Source: Caldilineaceae bacterium (GTDB lineage Bacteria > Chloroflexota > Anaerolineae > Caldilineales > Caldilineaceae). Taken from it: a DNA stretch of 64,000 nt. Below the pieces are notes generated by a model. That model was not told the origin of the DNA, ran no database searches, and worked only from the letters and a program-made list of their open reading frames with translations. Shown here piece by piece: positions 48,661 to 59,100 of this stretch (its first letter is position 1; every line of letters starts with the position of its first letter). The DNA lies in contig JACKBA010000018.1 of assembly GCA_020634815.1 (NCBI GenBank), forward strand, positions 1-64,000. Reading direction: 5' to 3'. Both the position numbers and the translations under genes were made by a program.

Positions 48661-51230
48661 TCTTCCCCAACGCGGATGTCGGTCAGGTGCACCTGTGTGG
48701 CGACCTCGGCGCCGCTTTCGTCGAGCACCGGCAGGCGGTCGAAGCTCTCTTCGAGATACATGCCGGTATAGAGCGGGTAGAGGCCGTCGGGCGCGTCCTC
48801 GCGCACCGGGATGACGTAGGGGTCGGTGATGAGTTCGCCCGGATCCCAGCGCCACGTCTCGCGCCCCTCGCAGACGGGATAGCCGTCACGCTGTGCCACA
48901 ATCTGCCCGTCGCCGAAATAGGATTGGTTGAAGACCTTGTATGACTTGTCGATGGGCTTCTGCGCGCGCCAGTAGAGCGTCAGATAGATGTTGTCGCCCG
49001 GTCGCAGCGGCTTCTCGTAGTCGATGGCATAGCCTTCCAGCGTGATCGCATCGCCCAGGTTGACGCGCATGGGGTTGGCAATGGGCGGATCGACCGACGG
49101 GTAAGTCAGCGGTAGATCGGCCAGCGCGTTGTCGTCGAAGGACGCGGCATAATCCTCGTAGCGCCACGTGGGCAGGCCGTCGGTGGACGCCTGCGTCGGG
49201 TACTCCTGGTGATTGCCCGTGCGCTTGTAGATGATGAGCTTGTCGCGGTCGTTGACCTGCACCGTGCCCCACTTCTCGAAACCCTGGCGCAGGTAGTGCT
49301 CCATGGCCAGCTCGTCCTCGTCGGCCCACGGCTCCAGGTTGCGGATTTCGAAGAACCACTCGGCATCGCGGCGGCAGCGATCTTCGCCGCGCGTGTACCA
49401 CGCCGGCACCCACGCCTCCTTCTCGTTCGTCTCGAAGGAGCCTTGCAGCGTGCCATCGCGGTACAACTCGCCGACAACCTTCCAGCCGTTGTTGAGCGGA
49501 AAGCCGAAGCGAGCCTTGTTGTCCGGCTCATCGTAGACGACCCAGTAGCCCGCCGGCTTCTTCTCGAAGTAGTTGAGCATCACTTCGCTCTGGCTCAGGA
49601 AGTACTGGAAGGCGTAGTTGCCAAAGACGAGCACGAGAATCGCTGCCGCGGCCGCGCCCAGCACCGCCGCCAGCTTGAAGCCGATACGGTCGCGCAGCCA
49701 CGCCCACTCCAGCGAGAGTTCGTCGGCCGCAATCAACGCCCATGGCATGAAAAAGGTGTAGACGTGCGTGCGCGGCTTCTCGGTGAGAAAGAGCGCCAGG
49801 ATCATGACCAGCCCGAACCATATCCAGTTCGTGCGATTCTCCACGCGCTGGCGCGGCAGCAGCATGACGCCGCCAAAGATCAGCGCCATGGGCACGATGA
49901 TCCAGTCGCGGCCGCCGATGGTCAGCCACTCGGGCCGGAAGAGCGTTACCACGGCAAAGGCGACGACGAGCGCCGATAGCAGCCACGCCACCGTGCGGCT
50001 GAAGTTCTGGCGCAGCACGCGCGTCACCGCCAGCACCGTCAGCGCAATCAGCAGCAGCACGTAGTAAGTCGTGCTGTAGAGCGTCGTGCGCAGAAAGACG
50101 TCGTTGAGATTGTTGTAGGGCGGGCTGCCGCCGATGCGCCGGTCCGTGAGATAGGTGTAGGTGGCGGCGAAGCGTTCGTTGAAGATGAAGGGCACGTAGA
50201 AGCTGCCCAGCAGCACCGCGCCCACCGCTGCGGCAATCGCCGTCGCGCCGAGCAACGCGCGCCACTGGCCGCGGTTCTGCCAGAAGATCATGGCCAGCAG
50301 GAAGGCCGCCGGGATCGCGGCCAGCGCGCCCTCGTAGTGCGAGAGCATGCCCGTGGCCAGCAGGATGGCCGCCAGCGAGAGATAGTGCGCCGGCGCGGCG
50401 GGCTTGACGTAGAGCCGGTAGAGCACGAGCACCGCCAGCACCGAGGTCAGGAAGACGACGCTCTGGTACTGCACGATGTGGGCAAAGCCGATAAAGTAAC
50501 CGTCCAGCGCCAACAGCATGGCCGCGATCCAGCCGGCCAGCGGGCGATAGAGCCGCCAGCCCAGCACGAAGGTCGCCAGCAGCGCGGCCAGGTTCGCCAC
50601 GGCAAAGGGCAGCCGCGCCGTCTGCTCGGTAAGGTGGCCGGTCAGCGTGTAGAAGACCGTGGGCAGCAGAATCTCCGTCGGCCCCTTTTTGTGCAACATG
50701 AGCACATCTTCGTAGCCCTGGAGCACCGCCGCCGCACGCAACGCGGCGCGTGCCTCGTCGCCCTGGTAATCCGAGTAGCCCAGTCCCACGAAGCGGAAGA
50801 TTGCCCCTACGACGAGCAGCGAAATGATGCCCGCCCAGAACCAGCGCCGGTCCATGTCGAAGGGCCACACCGGGGCGCCCGGTGTTACGCGCCGCCCGCG
50901 CCACCACACCCAGCCCAGCAGGGCGAGGCTCAGCGCGTCAAAGGCGAGCAGCGTGGGGAGTTGGGTCGGGCCGCCGGGCAGGTAGCTCACCAGCAGCATG
51001 ACCGTCACCATGACGGTGAAGGCCGCGGCCGTCGAGTAGAGAATCCGTTCCAACCAGTCGGGGCGCGAGGCGCTCTGCCCGACCAGCGCTTCCACCAACA
51101 GCGCGCCGGGGAGGAAGCCGGCGAGCACCAGCACGGCCAGCGCCTGCACCAGCGGCGGCAGCGGCACGAAGAGCAGTGCATTCGCCACAGCGCCCGCACC
51201 AAGCGCAAGGAAAAGCCAACGATTTGCCAT
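48657..51230 (-). CDS. GT39/ArnT-like membrane glycosyltransferase with C-terminal beta-sandwich
   Basis: A ~857-residue member with about 12-14 helices. The first loop motif is GLGYSDYQGDEARAALRAAA, followed by QGYEDVLMLHKKGPTEILLP, and there is a long extracytoplasmic soluble part after about residue 560. The terminal module (about 720-850) has AITLEGYAIDYEKPLRPGDN, YLTLYWRAQKPIDKSYKVFN and DAPDGLYPLYTGMYLEESFD, aligned in kind with the modules of its neighbours. The start MANRWLFLALGAGA at 51230 places a signal-anchor helix first. It is coupled to the next gene by ATGA and lies 76 bases after the preceding one. Confidence 0.86.
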
Positions 51231-51306
51231 GACCGTCCATTCTACCATGCAGCAGCGCCGATGCGGGGATCGCCGCGGCCGCAAAATTCAACAGGATGCA
51301 CGCCCG

Positions 51307-53802
51307 CTACTCCGGCGCCGGTTCGACCGTTACGCTGCCCAGCACGCCCAACTCGTTGCCGTTGCGGTCGGGAATGACGGCGAACGTCGCCGGGTCGTAG
51401 AGCACCGCGCCCAACATGTATGCGCCGGGCGGTACCGTCGCCGGCGCCTGCAGGCCCAGCCGCGCACGCTCTGCCACCGGCGCGTCATGCTGGGCCACGA
51501 CCGTGCCATCCGCGGCCAGCAGCCGCACGGAGAGCGCCAGCGGCGTGGCATCGGCCGGCGTCAGCGCCATCTCCACGGGCAGCACGTCGCCGGCGCGGAT
51601 GGCAGGCAGCGTGCGCAGTTCCTCGACGGCGAACGCATCCCACGGCGACGCCACCGGCAACGACTCCAGCGGCGTGACAGGCCGGCCGTAGACGCTCAGC
51701 GTTGTGTCGCCGGAGATGAGGTCGCGCGCCGGGTAGGCGTCCGCAAACGCATCGAGCACCCCCCGCTCGTAGCGCGTCACCACGAAGATCGTGTCGGTGA
51801 GTGCCCGCAGCGCGTCGATGTCGCCGCCGGGCAGGTCGGGCAGCCGTACGTCGCCGCCGTGGATGTCGTGGATGCCCGTCCACAGCGCCGTGTCGCGATC
51901 GCCGAAGACCAGCGTTGCATCGGCGCCGGCCCACTGGTTCAACGCATCGGCGACGGGCGTGGTTTCAATCGTGATGACCGGATACGCCTGCGGCTGGCGC
52001 GGCCCGTCGCGGCGGTAGAGCGTGATCGTGTCGCCGTCGGGCAGCGGGTAGGTCGCCGCCGGCGCATAGAGCGCGTGGAAGAGCGCGTCGCCGGCCGCGA
52101 TACGGTCGATCACCGCCTGGCCCGGCGCGGCCACGTGGCCGTTGTCGCCATCCTTGACGAGCAGCCAGCGGTTGGCCAGCGCGTCGCTCCAGCCGCGGCT
52201 GTCGGGCTCGGTCAGCGCCATGATCGTCAGGTTGAGCTTGTCGCGTTCGGCCAGGTAGCGGAAGAGACCGCGGTGCACCTCCCACGTCTCCACCAGGATG
52301 CCCAGCGAGTCGGCCTCCTCACCCGCCGCGCCGCTCGACTCGGCCATGACCGCGTCCAGCACCGCCGGCTCGATCCAGTAGCCGGGGTCGGTGCTGCCGC
52401 TGGCGGGCGGCACCACGTAGTCGGATTCGACCCACAGCGGCTGGCTCTGCGCCAGTACCGGCGCCAGTGGCTGGAAGGTGGTTAGCGCCCACTGGCCGGC
52501 CAGGATCGCCAGCCACAGCACGCCGATGAGCAGCGGGAAGGGGCGCCGATAGGTGAGCAGCGCAATCGCCGCCAGAATCGCCAGCGCGGGCAGTACCGGC
52601 ACCAGGTTGCGCGCATTGTGCTGCAAGATCAGCGACAGCACGACATAGGCCGAGACAATGCTCAGCCACAGCAGCGTCGCCGGCCGGTTGAGCGTCAACC
52701 GCCGCCACCAACTCAGCAGCCACGGCGCCAGCGCCAGCGGCACGATGGCCCAGAAGGCGAGCGGGCCGAGATGCTCGTCGTAGAAGAAGCCGAAATAGCG
52801 TGTGTAGTTGCTCAGGCTCTGCGGGCTGGCGCCTTCGGGCGCGCGTACCTGGTCGATGACCAGCAACTGCTGGATGAAGTCGGAACGCGCCACGTACCAC
52901 AGGCTGGCGATTGACGCGCCCAGCAGCAGCGCCGCCCAGACGGTGCCCACGATCGAAGCGGGGCGCAGAATGGCGTACGCGGTCAGCGACCACAGGAGCG
53001 CCCAGGCCGGCAGCATCCACACGCCGGCGGGCAGCTCGGCGGCGAGCTCGCGGTTCGGCCAGTACCAGAGCAACGCCAGCCCCGTGCCGATGACCGCCGC
53101 CAGCGCAAGGCGCCGCCAGTCGATGCGGAAGCGGCGTAGCGCGGCCCACTGCGCGCCAAAGAAGCCGCCACGCCACAGCACCCACAGCAGCGGCAGCGCC
53201 AGGTACATGGGATAGGTCCATTTGACGAGCAGGCCGAGTCCCGCCAGCGCGCCCCACGCCAGCGCCCAGCCGCGCCGCCGGAAGCTATCGGCCAACAGCA
53301 GCGCCAGCAGGCTCGCCGTCACCACAGCGGTCAGGTGCATCTCCGTGTAGTAGAGGCGCGCCATGGCCGTCATCATGGGCAGCAGCGCGGTGATCGTCGC
53401 GGCGACAAGCCCGGCGCGGCGTCCCGCCATCACGCGACCCAGCGCGTAGGTGAGCACGATGACGACGGGCAGCGTGACGACATTTGTCCACTGCGCGCTG
53501 TCGGCGTCGGCGCCGAAGAGCCAGAAAAAGGGCTGCGTCGCCAGATAGAGAAAGGGCGTGCGGTACTCGGGATAGGTCAGCCCCTGGAAGATCACCGCGG
53601 GCGACAGGCGGTTGAAGAACTCCGTGTAACTGAGGCTGGCGACCAGGTAGGCGGTGGCATCGTGGCCGACCATGACCACATTCTCGCGCAGCCAGTAGAG
53701 ATTGGTGGCGGCCGTGACGGCAATGAGCGCGAGCAGGATAGTGGCATCGAGCCAGCGCGCGGCGGGCCGGTCGTTCCCAGGTGAATCGGCGGTTGGTCGC
53801 AT
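51307..53802 (-). CDS. GT39/ArnT-like membrane glycosyltransferase with C-terminal beta-sandwich
   Basis: An 831-residue member. The first loop reads ENVVMVGHDATAYLVASLSY, where the usual Asp/Glu pair is a single Asp, then GLTYPEYRTPFLYLATQPFF and GLGLLVKWTYPMYLALPLLW. The soluble C-terminal half (after about 450) includes WEVHRGLFRYLAERDKLNLT and FVVTRYERGVLDAFADAYPA. It ends in a beta module (LPVEMALTPADATPLALSVR, AQHDAPVAERARLGLQAPAT, VPPGAYMLGAVLYDPATFAV). The start ATG at 53802 is 3 bases from the previous stop, so translation is coupled. Confidence 0.85.
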   Translation of the reverse strand: MRPTADSPGNDRPAARWLDATILLALIAVTAATNLYWLRENVVMVGHDATAYLVASLSYTEFFNRLSPAVIFQGLTYPEYRTPFLYLATQPFFWLFGADADSAQWTNVVTLPVVIVLTYALGRVMAGRRAGLVAATITALLPMMTAMARLYYTEMHLTAVVTASLLALLLADSFRRRGWALAWGALAGLGLLVKWTYPMYLALPLLWVLWRGGFFGAQWAALRRFRIDWRRLALAAVIGTGLALLWYWPNRELAAELPAGVWMLPAWALLWSLTAYAILRPASIVGTVWAALLLGASIASLWYVARSDFIQQLLVIDQVRAPEGASPQSLSNYTRYFGFFYDEHLGPLAFWAIVPLALAPWLLSWWRRLTLNRPATLLWLSIVSAYVVLSLILQHNARNLVPVLPALAILAAIALLTYRRPFPLLIGVLWLAILAGQWALTTFQPLAPVLAQSQPLWVESDYVVPPASGSTDPGYWIEPAVLDAVMAESSGAAGEEADSLGILVETWEVHRGLFRYLAERDKLNLTIMALTEPDSRGWSDALANRWLLVKDGDNGHVAAPGQAVIDRIAAGDALFHALYAPAATYPLPDGDTITLYRRDGPRQPQAYPVITIETTPVADALNQWAGADATLVFGDRDTALWTGIHDIHGGDVRLPDLPGGDIDALRALTDTIFVVTRYERGVLDAFADAYPARDLISGDTTLSVYGRPVTPLESLPVASPWDAFAVEELRTLPAIRAGDVLPVEMALTPADATPLALSVRLLAADGTVVAQHDAPVAERARLGLQAPATVPPGAYMLGAVLYDPATFAVIPDRNGNELGVLGSVTVEPAPE

Positions 53803-53805
53803 GGG

Positions 53806-56193
53806 TCAGGGTAACTTCACGGTGGCGGCATCGTAGGCATCGCCAGTCGAGCCATCGCTGCGTACGACAGGCAGGCGTTGGCCGGTGGCAGGATCGTAGA
53901 AGCCGGTGACGACGCGGTAGTCGCCGGGCGGCAGCGCGTCGGGCAGGGTCAGCGTGTAGCGGTCGACAAAGGGCTGATCGGTGAGCCAGCGGTCGCTGGG
54001 GTAGAAGCCTTGCAGCGGCGGCTGGTCGCCCTGTGCTGCCATCTGCCCGTCCGGGCCGATGAGTTGCACGAAGACCGTGTATGCCGCATCCAGTGCGTGC
54101 GCCGGACGCCAGGTCAGCGTGACGGTTGCCGGCTGGTCCGGCTGCCACGCGCTGTCGCCGGTCGTCACAGCCAGCAGATCGACGCCGTCGCCAAAGGTTG
54201 CCAGCGGCGTTCCATCCGCGGGCGTTTCAGCCCCACTCACCGCCAGGTAACCCGTCGTTACGATGTCGCCGAAGGTCGCCAGCGTCGCGGGGTCGTAGAA
54301 ACTCACCTCGATGCGGTAGATGCCCGGCGCGGCGGCCGGGTCGATCGCCAGTTGGTGGCCGTCAGGCCACATCTCGCTGGCGCCCCAGGTCGAGGTCGCC
54401 GAGCCGTAGGGCCAGCCCTCGCTGCGGGCGATCTCTTCTCCGCCGGTGCTGGTGACGCGCACGAGCACATTGAGGTTGCGGTCGATGGGCGCGCCGCGGC
54501 CGAGATAGAGCGTCAGCGGCACGGTTGCACCAGGGACGACCGATTCCGCCGGCAGGTCGACGGCGCCCAGGCGAATCGCGCCTTCCCAGTCGGCCAGCGG
54601 TGAGAGCCAGAGCACGCCCTCATCGGGCAGCGGCACGGGGACGAAACCGTTCGCCTGCGCGTAGTCAAGCAACACGTTCTCTAGCTCGGCGTCGTCGCCC
54701 TCGAAGCCGGCCAGCACCGCACGCGGCGGGTCGGCAGCCAGCAATGCCGGCAGTTCGGCCTCGGTGACCAGCTGCTGGCGCGCTCGCTCTTCTGCTGATA
54801 CCAGGTGCGCCACGCGCCAGGCCAGCGGCCCGGTCACAAACTCCGGATAGGTGGGCACGCCGCCCTCCATGGCATGGATCGGCGCAAGGGTGAGCACGCG
54901 TCCGCCATCCATCAGGTCGGCGATGCGCGCCCCGCGGTCGTGCACCTTGACCGGATACCAGCGATCGGGCTGCGCCACGACGGCCAGCCCTTCGCCGTAA
55001 TTGACCGCCGTCGAGACGATCGCCAGCAGCGCGCCGGCCGTCACAGCCGCTAGCGCGGTGCCCCGGCGGCGCGGCCACAGTGGCACGGCGAGGAAGAAAC
55101 CGAGCACGAAGAAGGGATAGAGCATGTAATAGTATTGGATCTGTGACGGCGTCGCGCTCAGCGCACCCAGCAGGGCAAAGGGCAGCACGAGCAGCACCGT
55201 GAGCAGCGGGAACGCCTCCGGCCGGCGCAGCGCCGGCAGCGCGGGCAGCAGCGCCATCACAAAGAGCAGCGGCACGACCAGGTTGCCGGGCTGGGCCAGG
55301 AGCAGATCGCCGAAATAGGCCAGCTTGCCCGCCAGCGTCATGGCCCGTTCGTGACCGGCCGCCGCGTAGTACTGCGTGTTGAGTTGCAGGTTGTAGGTCA
55401 CGTTGCCAAAGAGAAACCCTTCCGGCGCGGTCGCCAGCGCGATCCACACCGGTGCCATGCCCAGGATGCCGCCGGCAGTCAGCCAGAGCGTGAGCCACAG
55501 CTTCTGCCGCCACGGCCGTCCCGCCTGCACCGAGATTGCCAGGGCAAAGGCCGGCGTCAGGAAGGCGTAGCTCAGCCGCGTGGCGATGGCCAGGCCAAGC
55601 AATGTGCCCGCGCCGAGCATCCACAGGCGCGACGCAAGCGACACGCGGCCGGCATCGACATCGTACGGCGGGACATCGGGCTGCCACGTGGCGGCCAGGA
55701 AAGTGAGCAGCCCCGCCAACGCTAGGAACATGGGCAGGTCGTGGTTCCAGGCGCGGCCGCTGGTGTGGACGAAGAGGGGCGAGGCGACGAGCACGGCGAC
55801 GCCGGCCGTGGCGAAGCCCAGCCGCGCCCAGCCGCGGGCAAAGGGCGCCGTCGCCAGCCCCACCAACAGGATCATGCCCAGGCTCAGCCAACTCCACACG
55901 ATGGCGGCCAGCCGCGCCGTCAGCAGGAAGGAATCGCTTGCACTGAACAGCGCGGCGTTGAGCCATGTCTGCCCCGGCACGTGGAAGTAGGCGAAGTCGG
56001 CGTAGGGTTGCAGCCCGTAGCGCGCCATCAGCACTGCACTGCCCACGAACTGGTGCTCGTCGTGGTTGAGGCCGCGGCGCATGTTGAGGCCGAAGAGCAG
56101 CACGAAGAGCAGCAGCCAGATCGCAGCAGCGGCCAGCAGGACCGGCAACGACAGGCCGCGCAGGGTGGAACGGAGACGGTTGATCACGGGCAT
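53806..56193 (-). CDS. GT39/ArnT-like membrane glycosyltransferase with two C-terminal beta-sandwich modules
   Basis: A 795-residue member. The first loop is MRRGLNHDEHQFVGSAVLMA (His-Asp-Glu), followed by PYADFAYFHVPGQTWLNAAL and helices to about residue 410. The extracytoplasmic part has two modules: about 535-645 (IRLGAVDLPAESVVPGATVP, WPDGHQLAIDPAAAPGIYRI, VSFYDPATLATFG) and about 665-785 (ATVTLTWRPAHALDAAYTVF, QGDQPPLQGFYPSDRWLTDQ, LPDALPPGDYRVVTGFYDPA). The ATG at 56193 directly abuts the TAG of the lamin-tail/CotH gene with no gap, tying this glycosyltransferase to that secreted protein. Confidence 0.87.
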   Translation of the reverse strand: MPVINRLRSTLRGLSLPVLLAAAAIWLLLFVLLFGLNMRRGLNHDEHQFVGSAVLMARYGLQPYADFAYFHVPGQTWLNAALFSASDSFLLTARLAAIVWSWLSLGMILLVGLATAPFARGWARLGFATAGVAVLVASPLFVHTSGRAWNHDLPMFLALAGLLTFLAATWQPDVPPYDVDAGRVSLASRLWMLGAGTLLGLAIATRLSYAFLTPAFALAISVQAGRPWRQKLWLTLWLTAGGILGMAPVWIALATAPEGFLFGNVTYNLQLNTQYYAAAGHERAMTLAGKLAYFGDLLLAQPGNLVVPLLFVMALLPALPALRRPEAFPLLTVLLVLPFALLGALSATPSQIQYYYMLYPFFVLGFFLAVPLWPRRRGTALAAVTAGALLAIVSTAVNYGEGLAVVAQPDRWYPVKVHDRGARIADLMDGGRVLTLAPIHAMEGGVPTYPEFVTGPLAWRVAHLVSAEERARQQLVTEAELPALLAADPPRAVLAGFEGDDAELENVLLDYAQANGFVPVPLPDEGVLWLSPLADWEGAIRLGAVDLPAESVVPGATVPLTLYLGRGAPIDRNLNVLVRVTSTGGEEIARSEGWPYGSATSTWGASEMWPDGHQLAIDPAAAPGIYRIEVSFYDPATLATFGDIVTTGYLAVSGAETPADGTPLATFGDGVDLLAVTTGDSAWQPDQPATVTLTWRPAHALDAAYTVFVQLIGPDGQMAAQGDQPPLQGFYPSDRWLTDQPFVDRYTLTLPDALPPGDYRVVTGFYDPATGQRLPVVRSDGSTGDAYDAATVKLP

Positions 56194-59100
56194 CTACCGG
56201 GCAATCAACGGGGTGAAAATGACGGTCGACTCAAAGCGCGGCGCAGTCATGGCGATGTCCGTTGCGCCTCCATCCGTCGTGACTTGCAGCCAGTAGACGG
56301 GACGCTGGCCGGCCGGCAGGCCGTCGTCGGTCCAGGTGAAGGTGGCGGTGTCGCCGGCCGCCGCGCCTTGAACGTCGCCGGCCACCATCTCGGCGCGGCT
56401 GCGGTCGAAGTCAAGCCCGCGCCATAGTGCAAAGTGGGCGCCCTCCGGGAACGCACGCGCCACCCATTCGATCTGCATCGCGCCGGTGGCGTCGCGGAAG
56501 GCGTCGAAGCTGCACAGGCTGACCGGCCCATCGTCGGCCGCGTCGCCAGCCACCAGCGGCTCGCCCGCAGCCTGCCACTGGCGCAGATCCAGGCCGAACG
56601 CGTCAGGTGTCGAGCGCTGCCAGTAGCTTGCGCCGGGTGTCAGGGCGAGGGTGGCGGCGCCGGCGAAGCGGATTTCGTCGACGAGACGCGTCGTGGCCTG
56701 CCCGTTGACGCCGGGCGTCTGGGCCAGCAGGCGCAGCGTGCCGCCCTGCGCGGGAATGCCCAACGGCACGGCGCCGGTGACCACCCAGCCAAAGGGCGCC
56801 TCGCCGGCGTTGCACAGCGCGGCCGGGCTGGCGTTCGACACGAGCAGCCGGCCGTTGGGGCGTAGCGTCAGGCCGGCCGGGAAGCGGAAGCCCAGGCTGT
56901 CGATCGACCACGTGAGCAGCGGGCTGGCCGGGTCGTAGAGCGTCACGGCGCTGCTGGTGCGGTTGGTCAGCTCGATCCACTGGGCGGCGCCGCTGGGCAG
57001 CAACTTGACGCGCGTAATCGTCACGGCGCCAGGCTGCGGGTCGCCGTTGGCCGCGCCCAGCGTGGATGATTGCGCCGTGAAGAACTCGCTGTTGTCGACG
57101 AGCACGGTGCGCCCCACGGTGTCGCCTGTCGCGGGGGCAATGGTCGTGAAGCCGTGGCGATAGCCGCTGAACCAGCCCCCCGGCGCGCTCGAAGCCAGGT
57201 AGAGGCTGCCCGGCCCGCCGTCGAAGCGTAGTGCACGGCCAAGCTGCGTCGCCTGGAGAACCAGGTAGCCGCCGGCCGGAACCGTGGTGCCACTGGCCAG
57301 GATCACACTGCCGCCGGGTGGTTGCGTTCCAAAGGCCAGCCCATCGAGCGGCCGGTCGCTGAGCACCCAGCCGCCAATATCGGCAGCGGTGATGCCGGGG
57401 TTGTACAACTCTATGGCCAGATACTGGAGCGTAACCGCGTCGAAGCGCACCTCGTTGACGAGCACCGGCAGCGGGTCGTCGACGCCAGGCGAGCCGCCGA
57501 TGGCCGTGCTGGCGCGCCAGGAGCCGGCCAGCGCCGGGTCGCCCGGCGCCGACGTGTCAGCCGGTACGAGCGACTTGCCCGCGCCGTCGGCGTAGCTCGG
57601 CCAGCCGTTGTCGTCGGCATAAGCGAACGACAGGACGGTACGGCCAAAAGCATCGCGTACCGTGATCGTCTCGCCGCCGTCGCTCAGCCGCCCGCCGAAC
57701 TGGCCGAAGGGCGCCATGCCGTAGCGGCTTTGGAAGCGGCCGGTATCCTCCGCCAGGACGACGAACGCGCCGGGCGCCAGGGTGGTCGCGGTCGGGAAGC
57801 GGTACTCCACGCCATCGGCGAGCGTCCAGTTGCTGATGTCGATGGGCGCCGTGCCCATGTTCTTCAGTTCGAGGAATTCCAGGTCGTCGCCGGTCACATT
57901 GCCCCATGCCGGCGGATTGTACATGATCTCGGTAACCTTCAGCGCAGCCGACGGGGCAGCGGCGGGCGCGGCCGGCACGAACTGCACGGGCGCCGACCAG
58001 TGACTCCACCGCCCGCTGTCGTCCTTCATGCGCACGCGTACACGGCAGGTCGCGCCGGGCAGGCAGACGCCCTGCGGCAGCGTGAAGGACGACGTGAACT
58101 GCGTCAGCTCCGGCGACGTCCAGGCACTCTCCATCTCGTAGCGGTTGGGCTGGCCGGCCACATAGCCGGGCAGGCCGGGCCAGGCCACGTTGGCCGCCCG
58201 CCACTGGATCGCGGCAAAGGTGGCCGGACCCTGCGGGTCGCTATACGCGCTGGGCGCAAAGACAAGCTGGTCGGCCGGATAGCCGGCGGGGCCACTGTAC
58301 TGGAGCGTCGGCGTGTTGGGCATGGCGCGGTCGGTGAGGATTAGCCCGTCGATCCAGGCGGCGCGGCCGGCCGCCCAGCTCTTCATGTACTGCACCATGC
58401 CGGCAAAGTCGCGCGTCGGCACGTCGGCGTAGAACTTGCCCCAGCGCGTCCGCTCTTCCGATACATAGCGCGAGGTGAGGATCGGGTTGTAATCCCACAT
58501 GGCGCGGTCGGCGTCGACCATGGCCAGCCCGTCGACCGGCGTGTTGATGGTGGCGGCGACCTCGTCGACGAGCAGGTTCAACTGCTCCGGGTTGAAGAGC
58601 AGGTCGCGAATTTCGCGCAGGCTGTTGAGATAGTCGCGGTAGAAGAGTGGCTTCGCCAGCACGCGATCGCGGAATGGCTCGTTGCCGTCGCCGGCAAAAG
58701 TGTCGGCCCAGGTGAGGTCGGTGTCCCATGGCCAGATCGACCACTTGCCGCTCGTCGGGTCGCGGAAGTAGAAATAGTTTTTGCCTTCGTTGACGTCGTA
58801 GTGGTGCACGGCCTGGAGCACGGCGTGGAAGCGGTAGTAGCCCGCCAGGTCGAAGGTCGACTGCCACCAGGCGTCGCCGGGGTTGCCCCACGTGTAGGTG
58901 GCCATGAATGCGTCGAGGTCGGATCGATCAGCGGGCTGGCCGAAGCCCAGGTTCTGCACGTCGCCCGTGCCGCCATTCATCTTGTAGAGGTTGCCGTCGG
59001 GCAGGTCGCGCGCCTGGAGGAAGCGTCCGTCCACCTCTTCGACCGCCATGTAGAGGCCCCAGAAGTCGCTCTCGTATTGCGTGGAGGCGGTCTCGTAGCT

